A stretch of DNA of 64,000 nt from assembly GCA_047967505.1 (NCBI GenBank), contig CM106538.1; one strand, given 5' to 3'. Position 1 is the stretch's first letter, and the number at the start of each line of letters is the position of its first letter. This DNA is from Dipteris shenzhenensis. Taxonomy: Eukaryota; Polypodiophyta; Polypodiopsida; Gleicheniales. Below, in pieces: positions 21,037 through 31,249 of the stretch. The position numbers and the translations under genes were made by a program. The notes beneath the pieces were generated by a model that searched no databases, was not told where the DNA came from, and was given only the letters and a program-made list of their open reading frames with translations.

Positions 21037-21685
21037 GCCAGCAGCGCAACGGCTATCCTCAACAGCTAAGGAGATAAGAGGATGACCAATGGGAAGAAAG
21101 AGGGGAGATTCTCAGCGAAGAAGGGACCCTCCAAGGCGGGGGATGAAGATGAAGGAGAAGGGAGAGAGAAAGGGGGGCATTCAGCATTCGGCAGGGGAGC
21201 GAAAGAGAGGAGAGTGAGGAGAGATAGAGGCTAGAGCTACGAGCTCGCCAAGGAGAGAATGTGGAGAGACTTGTGTGTACCCTTTGTCTACTATGGGGAT
21301 AGACTTGTGTATTCTGGTGATTTGCGACTTGTGTATTCTTGTGACTTGCGACTTGTGACCTGGCGTCCAGTGATATGTACATTGGCCAACTCGGTCACTT
21401 TCTCATCTCTCTTGTCTCTTCCCGATATGGGGATTGTTCACCAGTGTAGGATTTTCTTATTTTGCTTATGTTGTGGAGTTCACCGGTGATTGTCATTTAG
21501 CATAGTGCACTCGTACGTCGTCGTTCACTGCAGTATAGCATACGACACTCGCACACTACTGCACGGTGCGCTCTGCACGATCCATTGCATTAGAGCATTG
21601 CAAAACTCATGCTTCTCATGCCAGTGGCCTTTGGCCTCCGGTAACACCTCCGGAAGGATAGGAACCCCTCCCCTCAAACAATTTA

Positions 21686-21704
21686 TGGCGATCACGGTGG
21701 GACA
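21686..21704 (+). other. Primer-binding site of the gypsy element
   Basis: TGGCGATCACGGTGGGACA begins with the TGG expected opposite a tRNA CCA end, five bases after the LTR. It is conserved in the minus-strand copy at 52206-52224. I cannot name the tRNA from memory. It is not the initiator-Met site. Confidence 0.7.
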
Positions 21705-21762
21705 CTGCTGGTATTGAGTAGCACGAGAGAAGTCGTGATCTAGGGTCCTAGAGAGAGGTCTT

Positions 21763-24700
21763 ATGCCGAGTAGTTCTGAAACCTTTGAAGGAGCTAGTGA
21801 GAGAACTAGGAGGTACTTGAGGAGAGTGGAGAAAAGACTTCCGGCAGACCAAACTAGGTACAAGAAGCATTACGTGCGACGTAAGTTTGCGAAGCCCTCA
21901 ACTCGAGCACAAAGTGAACCCACTGGAGCAGTAGCCAGAGCAAGTAACTTCATCGACACTCTCATTGACTTGGATCAACAGGGACCTTGGTGGTCAGATC
22001 CGGACTCCGGAGAAGAAGAAGTGCAAAGCGGAGAACAGGTGAAAGAAGAGGGTACTAAGGACGAGGGCTCCTCAGGAACTCATCAAGGTCAAGGAAGCCC
22101 CTCTTCTCTTCCTGCAACGATGTCTTCATCAACCACCTCTTCTACCGGAGTGGTGACTCCATCTCCTCCTGCCTCAACCTCTTGTGGACAAGCTGCGACC
22201 TCCAGGCTCCTAGCTAATCCTTCTTCTACATCCATTCCATTGGGGGGTACTTTTGCTCCGGCCATGCCTTTACCTGCCACGATGGTTTCATCTCCCTTTC
22301 CATCCACACCGGTGTTGCCTTTTCCACCACCTCCTTCCTTCCCTTCTGCCTACTCATCCATGACTTCAGCTCCGTCCCTCTCTTTCCCAAATGCTCTCCC
22401 ATCCTCTTTCACCCCCACATCTTCCATGTTCTCACCCTTTCCCTCTGCAACACCGAGACCCCCCACTTACGCCCCCACTTACGCGCTACCATCTGGGTAC
22501 ACTCCCTCTATGACTACATCAGTAGTGACTTCCCCATTGTGGTCCTCCACAGGAGGAGTTGTCGGGGTGGTCTCCTCCTTGGGAACACCAACACTCATTA
22601 CAGCCCCATTGGGACCCCCTCCAACTCTTGCATCTTCTCCAACCTCTCGGGTGGGGATGGCCGTTCTCAGTCCCCCAGACAGGGCTAGACTTCTTGAGCT
22701 ACTCAACAAGGTCCACGTGAAGACTCAAAAGTTCAAAGGCCACCTCCATGAGGATGCGGAAGCTCATGTGAGGAAGTTCCTCACAGCATGTAAAGCTAAA
22801 GGTGTGGAGAATGAGCATGCGTTCCTTCACATCTTTCCTTCGTCATTGGAGGATGCAGCGGATGTATGGTACAGTCAATTTCCTCCGGACCACTTCCAGA
22901 CGTGGACAGACCTAAGGGAGGAATTCTTACGCACTTTCAAGTTGGAAAAATTCGAATACATGATTGTCCAAGAGTTGTCCACTGACACCATGAAGCCTGG
23001 AGAAAGCATCTCTGAGATGTACACAAGGATGAGGGTCTTGGCGGCAAAGATGTCTGTGCCACCTAATGATGCTGTTATGAAGGGATGGTTTTTGAAAGCA
23101 TTACCCCCTTCCATTGCTATAAGGTTGGTGGATAAACTCCCTGAACATGCCTCACTTCAAGACTTCCTAAAAGAAGCTGTCAAGATGGAACGGTCACAGT
23201 TAAGCTTTGCCTCATCAACGAATACGACCACCCAACTCCCAAGAGAGGAGGGATCATCCGCATGGCAGCAACTCAAGAAGGAGTTAGAAGAAATCAAAGA
23301 AGGCCTGAAAGATAGAATAAAGGTGGATGGCCAATCGTCCTTTGAGGCCCAAATTCGAAGTGGCCTTTGGTGCACCGAATGCAAGGGTTCTAACCATGGT
23401 TACTGGGAGTGCCCCTCCAAGCGAAAGGTACCTACTTCTACCTCATTTTGTACATTTTGTGAGATCCATGGACATGATGCCTCTGAGTGTAGGTACCTTA
23501 AAGGATTAAGGAAGCTTCTTCCAGAGTATACCTCGGGGGAACCTCTGGTTGCTGCAGTCAACAGAACGGTACCCATAACTTCTGGTCCAGCAGAAGTATC
23601 TCCTGCTCCCCCTCTTGCACGAGCATCTGAGCCACCTCCTCCTCCTGTCATGCCACCTCCATTGCTTCCGACTCCCCCTTTGCTCCAAGCTCCTGCCCCC
23701 AATTCAATTGGTTCCCCTTATTTCTATCCTCAGCCATACTATGCCCCGTACCAACCACCTATGTCAGGAGGTGGCTATGGACCCTCTTATCAACGCGGTC
23801 GAAGGGGTGGTTTCAGAGGTGGACGCGGAGGTGCAGGAAGGGGTACAAACTTTAGAAGACCCATCATGTGTTACAGATGTGGCGAGTACGGCCACTACCA
23901 AGATGATTGTACACAACCGTTCAAGGGACCCTCTTGTACACAGTGCAACACAAATGACCACTACACCAGAGATTGTCCCAATAGAAGAGTGGAACCCGCA
24001 TCCCAAGTGAATATGGTTGATGTAGTAGTGGCGGGGGAGGGCAACAATCCCCATTTGATTGGTGCAGTGTTGGGCGCTGTGACACGGTCACATACAAAAG
24101 GTGACAAATGTAAGGGTGACTCAGAGTCAGCACCGGAGACCTCAGCACCAATGAGTTCGACAAGTGTTCCCCCACCGAGGTCATTCTCCTCCTCCAAGGT
24201 ACACAGTACGCCCAGGAATAGACCACCCATGCTGGCTTCTGATAGTGATTCAGAAACAAACTCGAAGGGCCCACAACCATTAAGGTCAACCACTAACTCT
24301 GGGAGTGCCTCATCCTCGGGGGATCACTCTATGCCTTTGAGGTATCAGGAGGTAGTAAAGGGTGTCACAAGAGATCTTCAAACAAGTTCTGAAGATGAAG
24401 GTAGCACACCTCAGCTTCCATCCCGCAAGTCCAGAACTGTGAGGTTTGCAACAGAAGTGACAACCCTCGGACAGTACCGGGATAAGGAGGCACAAGTAGG
24501 TCCTCCCACTTTGTCCTCAACAGCACTCAACAGAGAAGAGGCTATGGGGACAAGATCTAGTTCTGCCCAGGAAAAAGGGAAAGGAGTAATGGAAGAGAAA
24601 CCACTAGAGACAATGACTCACAGTTCAGACCTACATCCACATCCTCGTGTAAGCTTCGACCCTCGGCCAGAGGCTAGGAGGATGAAGTTGCAAAAGGCTA

Positions 24701-26361
24701 ATGCTAGTGTCCACCACTACTCCTTGTTTGAAGATCTTATGAGTTTCAAACCCAACCTCACTCTACGACAACTTTGCCTATTGTCCCCCCAAATCAAGTA
24801 TCAGACTATTACATTTCTGAATCGCCTCCCAGGAGGTCGACACAAGGTATCTACTCCGAGTGGGCCACCACTAGAGACATTACCGGCTCAGCATGGGTCT
24901 ACACCGGACCACTTCTCTGCCTACGCTGCCCTCACTTGTGAACAAAGTCCCAAGCTCACCGTGGAGATCCATGGAGTGGAGCTGAAGGACGTCTTCCTCG
25001 ATGGTGGGGCGGCTGTGAACATTATGCCAAAAGGTACACTCCAAAAACTAGGGTTGAAGTTGACAAGTGATGTTCACTTTCAGGTACGCATGGCTGATCA
25101 ACGCAGAGTAAAACCAATGGGTGCAGTCAAAGGTGTTCACATGAAGATTGGCGGAGTAACTTTTCTCTCCAATTTTGTTGTCCTTGATATGACAAAAAAT
25201 GAACAAACTTACCCTCTACTTCTTGGTCGGCCATGGTTGCGGTCTTCAAAAGCCATTCAGGATTGGTTAACTGATGAAGTTCGATTGCCCCTGGGATCGA
25301 CATCCCTCGAAATAGATATGGTCACAGGGCAGGCAAGGCACATACCAATAGAACTAGGAGAGGAGGATTTTGAAGAACAAGCCGGAGTCGAAGAGGAGCA
25401 TTGGGCCTGTGGGGACTGGCCCAGGGGTGGTGACCAAGGTATCAATGAGGAGACAACCCTAGAAGGATTTGAAAGTTTGACCTACTTGTTGGATCGGGCT
25501 GATCAAGAAGACGAGGAGGCTGTCATTTTGGATTGGATGGGAGCCCTGGGCTCATTAGCGGTCAACATGGTGGAACTATGCCAACAAGAAGATCAAGAAG
25601 AACACCTACTTGCAGTATCAGAAATCCACCCAGAACGACAGGGTCTGGCTGAACTAGTTTACGAAAGGATGCCCTTTGGACTTTGCAATAGTCCACACAT
25701 GTATAAGAGAATGGCCACTAGGGGTACTATAGTGGACACCACAGATCGTACTGAGGACAATGATGGTACTGTAGTAAACATTGAGGATCGTCCAGTGGCC
25801 GACATGGAGGACATTGGTCAAAATGATGCTGACAATACTATAGGATACAATGAAGGATCTACTAGGGACGAGGCTAGTAGGGCACAACCCACCAATGGTA
25901 CTTCAGAGTACAATCATGGTATTACAGTGCACAACCATGGTACTACGGTGTACAACCATGGTGCTGCTAAGTGCAATGATGGTGATAGAGAAAACAGGAA
26001 CACTAATGAAGACGAGACTGATGATGATAGTGATTTAGACGAAAGTGACATAGACATTGCTGAACTTGAGGAGAATCACCACCAACAGCTTAAGGTCTTG
26101 GGCGGACCCAGGGTGCATACCGGATACAGAGATGAGGACATGGCCGATCTCACTTTGCTTGACCTTTTCTTATCAGAAGCCGACCACCCCTCAATTCAAG
26201 ACCGTCCGGAAACCACTTATGAGGTGGAAGGCTTACCTTACCGGGGCATGCTGAAACAGTCACCGAGGCATCGAAGGCACACAACATCTGCAACATCTAC
26301 TGATTCTACATCTCAGTCAATGCCTGAGAACCCTCAGTTACTTACCCCTCATCTTGGTTGA
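21763..26361 (+). CDS. Gag-protease polyprotein of the 16.3-kb gypsy
   Basis: 1532 codons from ATG, 82 nt after the LTR. The first 300 residues are Pro/Ser/Thr-rich and disordered. The Retrotrans_gag core spans about 315-490 (KTQKFKGHLHEDAEAHVRKF, WTDLREEFLRTFK, PGESISEMYTRMR), which forms the particle. Four zinc knuckles follow: CTECKGSNHGYWEC (about 536), CTFCEIHGHDASEC (about 562), CYRCGEYGHYQDDC (about 702) and CTQCNTNDHYTRDC (about 723). A GRGG-rich patch lies before the third. The protease core is FLDGGAAVNIMPKGTLQKLG at about 1078, with Gly where classical retropepsins have Ser or Thr next to Asp-Gly; DGGA is known from some plant gypsy lineages. The 300-residue tail before RT contains MPFGLCN, an RT-like string, and a degenerate acn-atggt repeat. 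Ends at TGA four bases into the RT frame; the minus-strand copy suggests PR and RT were once in one frame. Confidence 0.92.
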   Translation: MPSSSETFEGASERTRRYLRRVEKRLPADQTRYKKHYVRRKFAKPSTRAQSEPTGAVARASNFIDTLIDLDQQGPWWSDPDSGEEEVQSGEQVKEEGTKDEGSSGTHQGQGSPSSLPATMSSSTTSSTGVVTPSPPASTSCGQAATSRLLANPSSTSIPLGGTFAPAMPLPATMVSSPFPSTPVLPFPPPPSFPSAYSSMTSAPSLSFPNALPSSFTPTSSMFSPFPSATPRPPTYAPTYALPSGYTPSMTTSVVTSPLWSSTGGVVGVVSSLGTPTLITAPLGPPPTLASSPTSRVGMAVLSPPDRARLLELLNKVHVKTQKFKGHLHEDAEAHVRKFLTACKAKGVENEHAFLHIFPSSLEDAADVWYSQFPPDHFQTWTDLREEFLRTFKLEKFEYMIVQELSTDTMKPGESISEMYTRMRVLAAKMSVPPNDAVMKGWFLKALPPSIAIRLVDKLPEHASLQDFLKEAVKMERSQLSFASSTNTTTQLPREEGSSAWQQLKKELEEIKEGLKDRIKVDGQSSFEAQIRSGLWCTECKGSNHGYWECPSKRKVPTSTSFCTFCEIHGHDASECRYLKGLRKLLPEYTSGEPLVAAVNRTVPITSGPAEVSPAPPLARASEPPPPPVMPPPLLPTPPLLQAPAPNSIGSPYFYPQPYYAPYQPPMSGGGYGPSYQRGRRGGFRGGRGGAGRGTNFRRPIMCYRCGEYGHYQDDCTQPFKGPSCTQCNTNDHYTRDCPNRRVEPASQVNMVDVVVAGEGNNPHLIGAVLGAVTRSHTKGDKCKGDSESAPETSAPMSSTSVPPPRSFSSSKVHSTPRNRPPMLASDSDSETNSKGPQPLRSTTNSGSASSSGDHSMPLRYQEVVKGVTRDLQTSSEDEGSTPQLPSRKSRTVRFATEVTTLGQYRDKEAQVGPPTLSSTALNREEAMGTRSSSAQEKGKGVMEEKPLETMTHSSDLHPHPRVSFDPRPEARRMKLQKANASVHHYSLFEDLMSFKPNLTLRQLCLLSPQIKYQTITFLNRLPGGRHKVSTPSGPPLETLPAQHGSTPDHFSAYAALTCEQSPKLTVEIHGVELKDVFLDGGAAVNIMPKGTLQKLGLKLTSDVHFQVRMADQRRVKPMGAVKGVHMKIGGVTFLSNFVVLDMTKNEQTYPLLLGRPWLRSSKAIQDWLTDEVRLPLGSTSLEIDMVTGQARHIPIELGEEDFEEQAGVEEEHWACGDWPRGGDQGINEETTLEGFESLTYLLDRADQEDEEAVILDWMGALGSLAVNMVELCQQEDQEEHLLAVSEIHPERQGLAELVYERMPFGLCNSPHMYKRMATRGTIVDTTDRTEDNDGTVVNIEDRPVADMEDIGQNDADNTIGYNEGSTRDEASRAQPTNGTSEYNHGITVHNHGTTVYNHGAAKCNDGDRENRNTNEDETDDDSDLDESDIDIAELEENHHQQLKVLGGPRVHTGYRDEDMADLTLLDLFLSEADHPSIQDRPETTYEVEGLPYRGMLKQSPRHRRHTTSATSTDSTSQSMPENPQLLTPHLG

Positions 26362-28241
26362 GAGAAGTGGAGGGAGACTTTCCCCTTGAAGATACTCCAG
26401 CACATACAGGACTGAGAATGGGTGAACCAAGTACCTCAACATCCCAATGCATTGCCCCTGTTGATGAGGCACGGAACTGGCGGTATCTCAACATTGGAAG
26501 TGAGGACCAACCCAGGCATTTGAAGTTAGCCACTTGGGTCTGGGAACATGACTATCTTCTAGGTGCAGTCACCGACCTTTTTAAAGAATTTGTGGATGTC
26601 TTTGCTTGGTCCTACAAGGATCTGAAGGGGGTGCCCGCTGATTTCATGGAGCATAGCATCGACTTATATCCCGATGCAGACCCTGTGATTAAAGGTCCAT
26701 ACCGCATGAATCCCAACTACGGCAAGGCAGTCCAAACAGATATACAGAAAATGGAGCAAGCAGGATTAATCTACCCAGTGGATTACTCCGATTGGGTCAG
26801 TGGAATTGTCATTGTACCCAAAAGAGAGACCGGCAAACTTAGAATATGTGTTGACTATCGGAGTTTGAATGCTGCAACACGACTTGATAGGTTCCCTCTT
26901 CCTTTCACAGATAGAGTGTTGGAGACAGTGGCAGGACATGCTTTATACTCATTCATGGATGGATATAGCGGGTACAACCAAGTTCGAGTGAAAGAACAGG
27001 ATCAGCCCAAGACTACCTTTGTCACTCAATGGGGAACATACGCCTACCGAATGATGCCCTTTGGACTATGTAATGCCCCGGCAACCTTTCAACGACTTGT
27101 AACCAAACTCTTTCAAGAGAATATCGGTAAGTTTCTTGAGGTATTTCTAGATGACTTCTCTGTTTTTAATGGTAAATCGGCCTCCCATCTTGATCCAGCC
27201 ATACAAAATGATCATCTACATAAGTTGAGATGGGTCTTTGATAAGTGCAGAGAAGTGCGCTTGTGTTTGAACCCTGACAAATGTTTCTTTCTCGCACTCC
27301 GAGGTGTTCTCCTTGGTCATATTGTTTCTGCTGAGGGCATGACCACGGATCCCGCAAAGGTAGAGGTGATCATCTCATTGCCCATCCCTCGTACACCCAA
27401 AGAGGTGAAGTCCTTCTTAGGGCATGTAGGATATTACAGAAGGTTCATACGTTTCTATGCCGACATTGCTATTGCACTGACAGAACTCCTACATCAAGAC
27501 CGATCGTTTGTCTGGGCCACCCCACAACAACTAGCCTTTGATGATCTGAAGCATCGCCTCGTGAAGGCCCCCATCCTCAGGCAGCCTGATTGGGATGTAA
27601 TTTTTCATGTCCATGTGGATGCTAGTGGGTGGGCAGTAGGTGCTATACTGGCTCAACCTAACCAGGATACTAAGATTGATTTGCCCATCTACTTCGCGAG
27701 TCGACAACTCAATGGAGCAGAACGCAATTACAGTACCACAGAAAGGGAGGGCCTCGGCATGGTTTATGCCATGACCAAGTATCGTCACTACATCTTGGGC
27801 AACAAGTTTGTGATCATCACTGATCATCAAGCTCTTAAGTATTTATTGAATAAGTCCACTCTTGGTGGCCGGATAAGCAGATGGATTCTTCTCTTTCAAG
27901 AATTTGAATTCGACATTGTGGTGAGGGCTGGGAGACTGCATCAACCTGCAGACCACTTGTCTAGGTTACATTCCGGGGAACCACCCAGTGGTATCACCGA
28001 TGACTTACCCGATGCGGGCTTGTTCGGAATAACAGAACTACCTGATGAATGCCTATTTGCGGTGGACTGCTTTCCACCATGGTATGCCAACATCGTACAC
28101 CTCTTGTCTACAGGTGGCTTTCCTCCAGGATTAACTCCAAGAGAGAAACGCAAACGGATCCTTCAAGCTGCTCCTTTTAAGTTGATTGCAGGTCAATTGT
28201 ACAAGCTTGCAGATCTTGCGACGGTGTGTGCTTCCACATGA
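26358..28241 (+). CDS. Reverse transcriptase-RNase H of the 16.3-kb gypsy
   Basis: Frame begins in the overlap with gag-PR without its own ATG (first codon TTG), so it is a frame-shifted continuation, not a separate gene. RT shows AGLIYPVDYSDWVSGIVIVP, RICVDYRSLNAATRLDRFPL, FMDGYSGYNQVRVKEQDQ, MMPFGLCNAPATFQRL and the catalytic FLDDFSVF (LDD in place of the common Y/FxDD form, F-L-D-D). Connection and RNase H follow: FHVHVDASGWAVGAIL, REGLGMVYAMTKYRHYI, TDHQALKYLLNK, RAGRLHQPADHLSRL. It makes DNA from element RNA and removes the RNA strand. The frame ends at 28241 because of an indel near 28210; integrase continues in another frame. Confidence 0.93.
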   Translation: MREVEGDFPLEDTPAHTGLRMGEPSTSTSQCIAPVDEARNWRYLNIGSEDQPRHLKLATWVWEHDYLLGAVTDLFKEFVDVFAWSYKDLKGVPADFMEHSIDLYPDADPVIKGPYRMNPNYGKAVQTDIQKMEQAGLIYPVDYSDWVSGIVIVPKRETGKLRICVDYRSLNAATRLDRFPLPFTDRVLETVAGHALYSFMDGYSGYNQVRVKEQDQPKTTFVTQWGTYAYRMMPFGLCNAPATFQRLVTKLFQENIGKFLEVFLDDFSVFNGKSASHLDPAIQNDHLHKLRWVFDKCREVRLCLNPDKCFFLALRGVLLGHIVSAEGMTTDPAKVEVIISLPIPRTPKEVKSFLGHVGYYRRFIRFYADIAIALTELLHQDRSFVWATPQQLAFDDLKHRLVKAPILRQPDWDVIFHVHVDASGWAVGAILAQPNQDTKIDLPIYFASRQLNGAERNYSTTEREGLGMVYAMTKYRHYILGNKFVIITDHQALKYLLNKSTLGGRISRWILLFQEFEFDIVVRAGRLHQPADHLSRLHSGEPPSGITDDLPDAGLFGITELPDECLFAVDCFPPWYANIVHLLSTGGFPPGLTPREKRKRILQAAPFKLIAGQLYKLADLATVCAST

Positions 28242-29325
28242 GACACAATCCATTCTTAAAGAGGCACATGCTGGCATAGGTGGAGGGCATATGGCCTCCG
28301 ATGCTACTGCTCGTAAGATCATGCGAGCAGGGTTCTGGTGGCCCAAGCTCTTCCGCGACTGCCATGTTCATGTGACCAGATGTGATTCATGTCAACGAGC
28401 GGGCCCCAAGCCTACGAGGCGTGAGTACCTCCCTCTCAAACCATTCACTCCGGTGCCTCCCTTCTATCGCTGGGGATTGGATTTCATTGGACCCATCTCT
28501 CTTGCCACACGCCGAGGGAACAAGTATGCTCTGCTTGCCACCGACTATGGAACCAAATGGGTCGAAGCCAAGGCAGTCAAGAACTGTACAGCCCAGGTAG
28601 TAGCCGCATTTCTATATGACCAGATCATCTCTCGGTTTGGTTGTCCTGTTGAGTTGATAAGTGATAGAGGGTCTCACTTCCTAAATGACACCATTGCTGC
28701 ACTAGTTCACCTGCTTCAAATAGTTCACAAATTTTCATCTCCCTATTACCCACGTGCCAATGGTCTAGCTGAGAGCTCAAATCGCACAATGTGCGGGATG
28801 GTGCATCGACTTTGCCTAAATTCTCTAGCCGATTGGGACGACGTACTTCCAGCTGCTTTATTCGCCTATCGAACGGCTTACAAGGCGAGTACTGGGTATT
28901 CACCCTTCGAGCTTATCTATGGACTGGAGGCCGTTATGCCTTATGAATTTCATCTTGACACTCACAGGATTCTTCCAGACAAAAATGACAACCTTGAAGC
29001 CTGCACAATGGAACGCTTGTGGGATTTGGAAGCACTGGCAGAGCATCGACGTGAAGCAATTTTCGCTCAAGAAGTTTGGCAGAAGCGACAAAAAGCTTGG
29101 CATGACCGGAACCTCAGAAAAAGGAATTTCAAAGTCGGAGATTTAGTACTCTTGTATTCCAGTAAGTTTCTCAAACACGAACCTAAGTTTGTGAGTGGTT
29201 GGACAGGTCCATTTCTCATTGCCAAGCTTATTCCAAGTGGCGGAGTCTACTTGGCCACTTTAGAAGGCAGACTTCTACCTGCCCCGATGAATGGGTCACG
29301 CATCAAGAGGTACCATGATCAATGA
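28186..29325 (+). CDS. Integrase of the 16.3-kb gypsy
   Basis: The frame opens upstream of the indel with RRCVLPHETQSILKEAHAG and carries the HHCC finger (H..H..CDSCQRAGPKPTRREY) and the DDE core: WGLDFIGPISLATRRGNKYA, ELISDRGSHFLND and YPRANGLAESSNRTM (D, D, E visible). The C-terminal part has KVGDLVLLYSSKF and KFVSGWTGPFLI, the GPY/F-like module, and it ends at TGA 29323-29325. No chromodomain. It inserts the cDNA into host DNA. The true N-terminus lies in the frame-shifted overlap with RNase H, so the listed start is not a real initiation codon. Confidence 0.92.
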   Translation: MQVNCTSLQILRRCVLPHETQSILKEAHAGIGGGHMASDATARKIMRAGFWWPKLFRDCHVHVTRCDSCQRAGPKPTRREYLPLKPFTPVPPFYRWGLDFIGPISLATRRGNKYALLATDYGTKWVEAKAVKNCTAQVVAAFLYDQIISRFGCPVELISDRGSHFLNDTIAALVHLLQIVHKFSSPYYPRANGLAESSNRTMCGMVHRLCLNSLADWDDVLPAALFAYRTAYKASTGYSPFELIYGLEAVMPYEFHLDTHRILPDKNDNLEACTMERLWDLEALAEHRREAIFAQEVWQKRQKAWHDRNLRKRNFKVGDLVLLYSSKFLKHEPKFVSGWTGPFLIAKLIPSGGVYLATLEGRLLPAPMNGSRIKRYHDQ

Positions 29326-29339
29326 GAAAACACCCTCCT

Positions 29340-30880
29340 AATCCTTCTCCTTCCTGGTGACATCTTCTCCCTCTGAGTGAGGGCCACTTTCTCTTTCTAC
29401 AAGGGTCCTCCTCTCTGCCCCTAGTGCCACTTTCTCTCTCTACATGGCTCCTCCTCTCTGCCCTTGGTGCCAATTTTTCTCTCTAAATGGGTCCTTCTCT
29501 TTCCACCCAAGTGTCACTTTCTTTCTCTAAGTGAGCCCTCCATTTTTCACCCCGAGCCACTTTCTCTCTCTACGTGTGACCACCTTTTTTCATCCCGTGC
29601 CACTCTCTCTCTCTAAATGACCACCCTTAAAATGCGGCCTCCCTTTTTCACTCTGTGTTACTTTCTCTCTCTAACTACGGTCTCCCCTTTTCATCCTGTT
29701 TTACAAAATCCTTCTCCTTCTACCTCTCTCCAACTCCTACCTCTCTCTTACAAAAACCTTCTCTTTCCACCCTCTGTCCAGCTCCCTACCTCTCTCTTAC
29801 AAAAACTTTCTCTTTCCACCCTCTGTCCAGTTCCCTACCTCTCTCTTACAAACACCTTCTCTTTCCACCCTCTGTCCAACTCCCTACCTCTCTCTTACAA
29901 AAACCTTCTCTTTCCACCCTATGTCCAACTTTCTACCTCTCTCTTACAAACACCTTCTCTTTCCACCCTCTGTCCAACTCCCTACCTCTCTCTTACAAAA
30001 ACCTTCTCTTTCCACCCTATGTCCAACTTCTACCTCTCTCTTACAAACACCTTCTCTTTCCACCCTATGTCCAACTCCCTACCTCTCTCTTACAAAAACC
30101 TTCTCTTTCCACCCTATGTCCAACTTCTACCTCTCTCTTACAAACACCTTCTCTTTCCACCCTCTGTCTAACTCCCTACCTCTCTCTTACAAAAACCTTC
30201 TCTTTCCACCCTATGTCCAACTCCCTACCTTTCTCTTACAAAAACCTTCTCTTTCCACCCTATGTCCACAACTTCTACCTCTCTCTTACAAACACCTTCT
30301 CTTTCCACCCTCTGTCCAACTCCCTACCTCTCTCTTACAAAAACCTTCTCTTTCCACCCTATGTCCAACTTCTACCTCTCTCTTACAAACACCTTCTCTT
30401 TCCACCCTCTGTCCAACTCCCTACCTCTCTCTTACAAAAACCTTTTCTTTCCACCCTATGTCCAATTTCTACCTCTCTCTTACAAACACCTTCTCTTTCC
30501 ACCCTATGTCCAACTCCCTACCTCTCTTACAAAAACCTTCTCTTTCCACCCTATGTCCAACTTCTACCTCTCTCTTACAAACTTTTTTTTTTGGTAAAAT
30601 CCATTGTATTTATATGCTCATAAATTTACAATATGGGAGGTCTCCCACACACTAGCAAAGAACTCCGAAAGAGAGCCCAATAGAAGAACTCAAAAACAAA
30701 CACCTTCTCTTACAAACACCTTCTCTTTCCACCCTCTGTCCAACCCCCTACCTCTCTCTTACAAAACCCTTCTCTTTCCACCCTATGTCCAACTCTCCAC
30801 CTCTCTCTTACAAACACCTTCTCTTTCCACCCTATGACCAAACCCCTACCTCCCTCTTACAAATACCTTCTCTTTCCACC
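29340..30880 (+). repeat. Pyrimidine-rich tandem array, 48/49-bp units in 97-bp dimers
   Basis: After about 350 bp of degenerate relatives, regular units run from about 29700 to 30583 and 30706 to 30870. Unit A contains ctctctcttacaaaaacc..tatgtccaacttctac and unit B ctctctcttacaaacacc..tctgtccaactccctac. They alternate over much of the array, giving a higher-order period of about 97 bp. All three plus frames stay open for 100-320 codons because the unit lacks stops; these are artefacts. The sense strand is strongly pyrimidine-rich. It lies between integrase and ORF4. Confidence 0.93.
30583..30695 (-). mobile_element. 113-bp 5'-truncated retroposon inside the array
   Basis: Interrupts the array. 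It starts on the plus strand with T10, i.e. a minus-strand poly(A), and is flanked by ACAAAC at 30577-30582 and 30696-30701, a sequence of the array unit. The body (ggtaaaatccattgtattta and onward) resembles a LINE 3' UTR but none of the LINE families seen in this window. Confidence 0.75.
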
Positions 30881-30939
30881 TTTGTCACACTCATCTCCTT
30901 TTCTTCCATCTTCCATCATCCTATGCACGTCCAACCTAT

Positions 30940-31075
30940 TTTTGGCACTTAGCTAAATGTGGCAGATATGCTAAATTTGGCAATAAGCTAAATTTGACGA
31001 ATATGCTACATTTAGTGGATATGCTATTTTTGGTGGATAAGGCTAAGTTTGGCGGATTTGCTTTCTGGCTTTCTC
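30940..31075 (+). repeat. Short degenerate A/T-rich repeats
   Basis: Variations of gctaaatttggcggatat recur five or six times, separating the CT array from the C-rich array. No coding potential. Confidence 0.6.
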
Positions 31076-31249
31076 TCCCCTCCATTGGTTTCTCCACCCT
31101 TTACATACCACCCTCACAAGCGCGCTAGTTGGGTGGCCAACTATCCTCCTCCCAACTCTCCTCTCCTTGGCAACTAGCTCGCTCCCTCTCCACGCAGCTC
31201 CCTCTCTTCCCCTTCTCTCCCTCTACTACCCGCCACCCCGTCCCTACCT

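Larger units (their letters stand above)
20529..21680 (+). repeat. 16.3-kb gypsy 5' LTR (1152 bp)
   Basis: TGTTACC at the start, AAACA at the end. U3 begins with a minisatellite of CAACCACAGGTCGACACAGGT-like units (20-21 bp), then a TATA region at 20814-20824. A tandem duplication of 90 bp lies just downstream. A G/A-rich stretch with gagagaggagag follows. The 3' LTR is nearly identical. Confidence 0.95.

Noticed and set aside
29617-30655. Long repeat proteins (up to 322 codons) in three frames
   Set aside because: Open in every frame because the 48-49-bp unit contains no stops; no start context or homologous domain.
29340-30880. CRISPR-like regular array
   Set aside because: Units are contiguous with no unique spacers, and the context is a plant retrotransposon.
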